The translations under genes were made by a program, and so were the position numbers. This document shows, piece by piece, positions 7,276 to 8,937 of a stretch of DNA of 8,937 bases; position 1 is the first letter of the stretch; every line of letters begins with the position of its first letter. This stretch comes from Treponema sp. (GTDB lineage Bacteria; Spirochaetota; Spirochaetia; Treponematales; Treponemataceae). The DNA is taken from the NCBI GenBank assembly GCA_018385415.1, contig JAHAZA010000062.1:1-8937 (forward strand). Direction: 5' to 3'. Below the pieces are notes generated by a model. It saw only the letters and a list, made by a program, of their open reading frames with translations. It was not told the DNA's origin and did no database searches.

Positions 7276-8571
7276 CTATTTTTTTCCTTTACAGTTTGAA
7301 ACGGTTGTAATTACATAACCTTTAGCTTTAAGTTCAGGATATACATCCTTCAATACTTGACTAAGCCAATCAGCAGACCAGACATGACCGATCATAATTA
7401 CAACACCTTCTTTATTAGCTTTATCCACATTCTTTCTGATAAGTTCTATAGCCTTTGTACGCATTGTAAGACCCTGGTCTTTTTCAGCCTGTGTTAATTT
7501 ATTATCAAGAAATAATCCATTTCTTTCATAATACGAATATCCCAAAGCATTACAAACATACGGAACCTGCGTATCTTTATTAGTTCGTGAATCAAGAAAG
7601 AACACTCCATTGTCACTTGCATATTTCATTATGACTTCCATCTTGTGTGCATCAGCTGTAATTGCAGAACCTTCATGATTATTGAAACCTGCAATAGGTC
7701 CCACCTCATCAAAATTCTGTGCAAGTATCGCCCTTATCTCACTGTCACTCATATCAGGTTTTATAGCACCAGGACCTGGATTAACAGCATCATTTACAGA
7801 CTGCATAGGCTGATGCAACATAACTTCTTTACCTGCAGAACGAATTTTCTGTGCACATTCTTTTGAATGAGCAAGCTTTGGAAGAACGGCAATGGTAAGT
7901 GGCATCTGAAGAGATGTAAATTTTTCAAGTTGAGAAAGATTCTGTCCTCCGTCATCAAGAAGGAATACAATCTGAGCTTTATTTACTGCCTGTGGAAAAT
8001 TAAACGATGTAGAGTGCTGTGACTGCTCCTGCTTTTTCTTTTCTTCTAAAGCGTTCAGTTCTGCTTCTTTCTTTTTCTGCTCTTCAATAGCTTTTGCTTC
8101 TGCGGCTTTTCGTTTCTGCTCTTCTAATGCCTTTTTTTCGTCAGCTTTTTTTTCTTTCTCTTTTTGAGCCTTTTCAGCTGCTTCCTGTCTATCAAGGGCA
8201 TCTTTTTCTTTCTGTGCTTCTAATGAGAATTTTTCAAGATCCCTGCTAAGCTTATCTTCTTCAGTAAAAACTTCTTCAGGCGGTTGCGAGGAATTTTTAT
8301 CTTTATCTTTTTTTGAATTATCTGCTTGAGGTTTTTCTACAGGAGTTTTTGGTTTTTCAACTTCTGAATCAGCTGTCTTTGGTAAAAGGAATTTTACGGA
8401 AAGAAGAATTATTGCGGCAATTAGAATTCCTATAACGAACCATAAAACCTTTGTATGATCTAATTTAACTCTTTTACTTTTTCTAGCTCTGGAAGTTCCG
8501 GAGCTTTTCTTTGTAGTGCGCTTTGTTTTTGATGTACCGCTTTTTTTAGTATTGCGCTTTTTTGACTCCAA
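7276..8571 (-). CDS. Divergent polysaccharide deacetylase (YibQ-like) with membrane anchor and charged coiled coil
   Basis: The 431-residue protein begins with a strongly basic, Ser/Thr-rich cytoplasmic tail (1-41). A single span follows at 42-63, then a Pro/Lys/Asp linker, a Glu/Lys/Ala-rich coiled coil at about 105-185 resembling TolA, and a C-terminal domain at about 198-428. The domain matches the divergent polysaccharide deacetylase family: FLLDDGGQNL at 203-212, MLHQPM at 251-256, NPGPGAI at 264-270, FNNHEGSAITAD at 296-307, FFLDSRT at 324-330, FLDN at 354-357 and MIGHVW at 393-398. The paired Asp, the NNH motif and the late His suggest an intact metal site outside the membrane. The true substrate of this family is unsettled. 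The start is TTG, supported by GAGG seven bases upstream and an in-frame TGA three codons before. It is the first gene of the operon with tsaD. Confidence 0.92.
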   Translation of the reverse strand: MESKKRNTKKSGTSKTKRTTKKSSGTSRARKSKRVKLDHTKVLWFVIGILIAAIILLSVKFLLPKTADSEVEKPKTPVEKPQADNSKKDKDKNSSQPPEEVFTEEDKLSRDLEKFSLEAQKEKDALDRQEAAEKAQKEKEKKADEKKALEEQKRKAAEAKAIEEQKKKEAELNALEEKKKQEQSQHSTSFNFPQAVNKAQIVFLLDDGGQNLSQLEKFTSLQMPLTIAVLPKLAHSKECAQKIRSAGKEVMLHQPMQSVNDAVNPGPGAIKPDMSDSEIRAILAQNFDEVGPIAGFNNHEGSAITADAHKMEVIMKYASDNGVFFLDSRTNKDTQVPYVCNALGYSYYERNGLFLDNKLTQAEKDQGLTMRTKAIELIRKNVDKANKEGVVIMIGHVWSADWLSQVLKDVYPELKAKGYVITTVSNCKGKK

Positions 8572-8578
8572 AATAAAA

Positions 8579-8583
8579 CCTCA
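8579..8583 (-). promoter_or_regulatory. Ribosome binding site fixing the TTG start of the deacetylase gene
   Basis: Minus-strand TGAGG lies seven bases before TTG at 8571-8569. The in-frame TGA at 8583-8581 rules out any earlier start, and no ATG, GTG or TTG is apparent in frame shortly after. The TTG is therefore the only reasonable initiator. Confidence 0.75.
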
Positions 8584-8584
8584 G

Positions 8585-8628
8585 AAAAAAAAATAAGAGA
8601 TGAAAGTAATACTTTCATCTCTTATTTT
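8585..8628 (-). terminator. Strong intrinsic terminator just upstream of the deacetylase gene
   Basis: A perfect stem of up to 18 bp (8590-8607 with 8611-8628) closes a 3-nt loop. On the minus strand it runs straight into nine U residues (8593-8585). On the plus strand the tail is broken (TTTTATAATTT), so the minus direction is favoured. The U-run ends only a few bases before the deacetylase ribosome site. RNA entering from the right should therefore stop here unless the stem is prevented from forming. Confidence 0.8.
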
Positions 8629-8652
8629 ATAATTTAACTCTCTTAATGTCCA
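8624..8652 (-). promoter_or_regulatory. Candidate sigma70 promoter of the deacetylase-tsaD-tyrA-apt operon
   Basis: On the minus strand, TGGACA (8652-8647, 5/6) is followed by 17 bases and TAAAAT (8629-8624, 5/6). The start would fall near 8617, about 45 bases before the TTG. The -10 overlaps the base of the terminator stem, so RNA begun here lacks the first ten or so bases of that stem and keeps only a weak 8-bp hairpin that no longer abuts the U-run. Confidence 0.55.
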
Positions 8653-8700
8653 TAATGCCGTATATAAAAAGATAACGGTTATATGCAATTAAATGTCGCT

Positions 8701-8747
8701 TATTAAACTCCCTCCGAATTTACCCTCTCTAAGATAAACTCTCTTAA
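8701..8747 (-). repeat. Three tandem GA-rich repeats of about 16 bases, with a fourth copy at 8631-8646
   Basis: Read on the minus strand, the units are TTAAGAGAGTTTATC (8747-8733), TTAGAGAGGGTAAATTC (8732-8716) and CGGAGGGAGTTTAATA (8716-8701). An outlying copy, TTAAGAGAGTTAAATT, is at 8646-8631. The spacing is close to 16 bases. The three tandem copies fill the loop of stem 1 and its inner edges. Confidence 0.6.
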
Positions 8748-8766
8748 TAAACGACATAAATAATAT

Positions 8767-8783
8767 AGCAATTTCTATGCCAA
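8767..8783 (-). promoter_or_regulatory. Candidate sigma54 (-24/-12) promoter
   Basis: On the minus strand, TTGGCA (8783-8778) and TTGCT (8771-8767) are spaced so that the GG and GC dinucleotides are separated by exactly ten bases, as in the RpoN consensus TTGGCAC-N5-TTGCW. The only departures from the extended consensus are the two bases after TGGCA. Placing C of the GC at -12 puts +1 at 8756 or 8757. No sigma70 -10 sits at a normal distance from TTGGCA. Confidence 0.55.
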
Positions 8784-8812
8784 CTTTACTAAATTAGTAT
8801 TAAAATTATTAA

Positions 8813-8855
8813 AAAACGGTTTAATTACTTATAATATAAAGAATTAAACCGTTTT
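8813..8855. terminator. Perfect 14-bp inverted repeat: terminator of a gene right of the window, or an activator site
   Basis: AAAACGGTTTAATT (8813-8826) and its exact complement (8842-8855) enclose a 15-nt loop. On the minus strand the stem ends in six T residues followed by AT-rich sequence, a plausible terminator for a minus-strand gene entering from the right. The plus-strand tail (TTTTCTATTCTT) is poorer. Its centre lies about 77 bases upstream of the predicted sigma54 start, a distance at which enhancer-binding activators also bind, so a DNA operator is an alternative. Confidence 0.5.
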
Positions 8856-8937
8856 CTATTCTTCGAAAAAACTTTACTGATTATAAATTCTAGTAATGCT
8901 TCTTTACCAGTGTATGATCTTTTGTATAATTTTATAT
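8825..8937 (-). CDS. Possible C-terminal fragment of an unidentified protein, cut by right edge
   Basis: One minus-strand frame stays open from the edge (first full codon at 8935) to TAA at 8827-8825. It gives about 36 residues that include SYTGKEALLEFIISK and end in a basic, aromatic tail. I recognise no family. The stop lies inside the loop of the 14-bp inverted repeat, so the reading frame overlaps the putative terminator, which is unusual. In AT-rich DNA this may be a chance opening. Confidence 0.2.
   Translation of the reverse strand, partial: IKLYKRSYTGKEALLEFIISKVFSKNRKRFNSLYYK
8903..8930 (+). promoter_or_regulatory. Possible plus-strand promoter reading out of the window
   Basis: TTTACC (8903-8908, 4/6) and a perfect TATAAT (8925-8930) are 16 bases apart. 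AT-rich DNA gives such matches by chance, and the downstream gene, if any, is not visible. Confidence 0.3.

Larger units (their letters stand above)
8585..8757 (-). ncRNA. Candidate structured small RNA or leader, about 173 nt
   Basis: The predicted sigma54 start near 8757 and the terminator ending at 8585 bracket a non-coding segment with three stems. Stem 1 is 14 bp (8757-8744 with 8706-8693). It is fully paired in minus RNA thanks to one U-G wobble that would be a C-A mismatch in plus RNA. Its 37-nt loop is GA-rich. Stem 2 (8685-8675 with 8661-8651) pairs 8 of 11 positions around an internal loop. Stem 3 is the terminator. No convincing reading frame lies inside. I recognise no known RNA family. 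It could be a free small RNA or a terminated leader of the deacetylase operon. Confidence 0.45.

Noticed and set aside
8581..8688. A 35-codon minus-strand frame from TTG 8688 to TGA 8581, in frame with the deacetylase, as a leader peptide
   Set aside because: There is no ribosome site before the TTG, the frame runs through both strands of a perfect terminator stem, and the encoded peptide shows no run of regulatory codons.
8585..8757. Known metabolite riboswitch or T-box upstream of the operon
   Set aside because: No recognisable riboswitch core or T-box sequence was seen. The structure is simple stems with a repeat-filled loop.
1..8937. tRNA or rRNA genes, CRISPR arrays, insertion sequences, prophage genes
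   Set aside because: No tRNA cloverleaf, regularly spaced long repeats, transposase motifs or terminal inverted repeats were found by eye. The 36-residue open frame at the right edge is too short to call a transposase.

Overview
The window is AT-rich and densely coded, with eight gene calls supported at length (one cut by the left edge) and one very doubtful fragment at the right edge. Gene content, AT-richness and sigma70-like promoters fit a low-GC bacterium. A gut or rumen Treponema-like spirochaete is my best guess from the overall look of the proteins, but no marker here proves it.

Layout, left to right. (1) Bases 1-2803, minus strand: aspartate-ammonia ligase (asnA) has its own sigma70-type promoter and is followed by an intrinsic terminator. 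Beyond that lie an unrecognised 335-residue protein gene and, 13 bases further, the start of an RluA-family pseudouridine synthase that runs off the left edge. (2) Bases 2892-4690, plus strand: a membrane-anchored DNA/RNA non-specific endonuclease, apparently made from a leaderless mRNA, and a KDPG/KHG aldolase coupled to it. (3) Bases 4651-4675: a two-way terminator between the convergent aldolase and apt. (4) Bases 8652 down to 4700, minus strand: a four-gene operon reading divergent polysaccharide deacetylase (YibQ-like, TTG start), tsaD, tyrA-type prephenate dehydrogenase, apt. The gaps are 12, 41 and 39 bases.

The most interesting part is the 366-base non-coding stretch 8572-8937. On the minus strand it carries a good -24/-12 (sigma54-type) promoter. 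Its predicted start falls within one base of the first nucleotide of a 14-bp stem whose 37-nt loop is GA-rich and repeated. A second imperfect stem and a strong terminator follow, which together outline a candidate RNA of about 173 nt. A separate sigma70-like promoter has its -10 inside the base of that terminator. RNA from it would lose the 5' part of the terminator stem and could run on into the deacetylase operon. So the region may hold an undescribed sigma54-dependent small RNA insulated from, or acting as a conditional leader of, the housekeeping operon.

The operon genes share no single pathway: envelope polysaccharide turnover, tRNA t6A modification, tyrosine synthesis and adenine salvage. 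They look like growth-linked genes under one promoter rather than a dedicated system.
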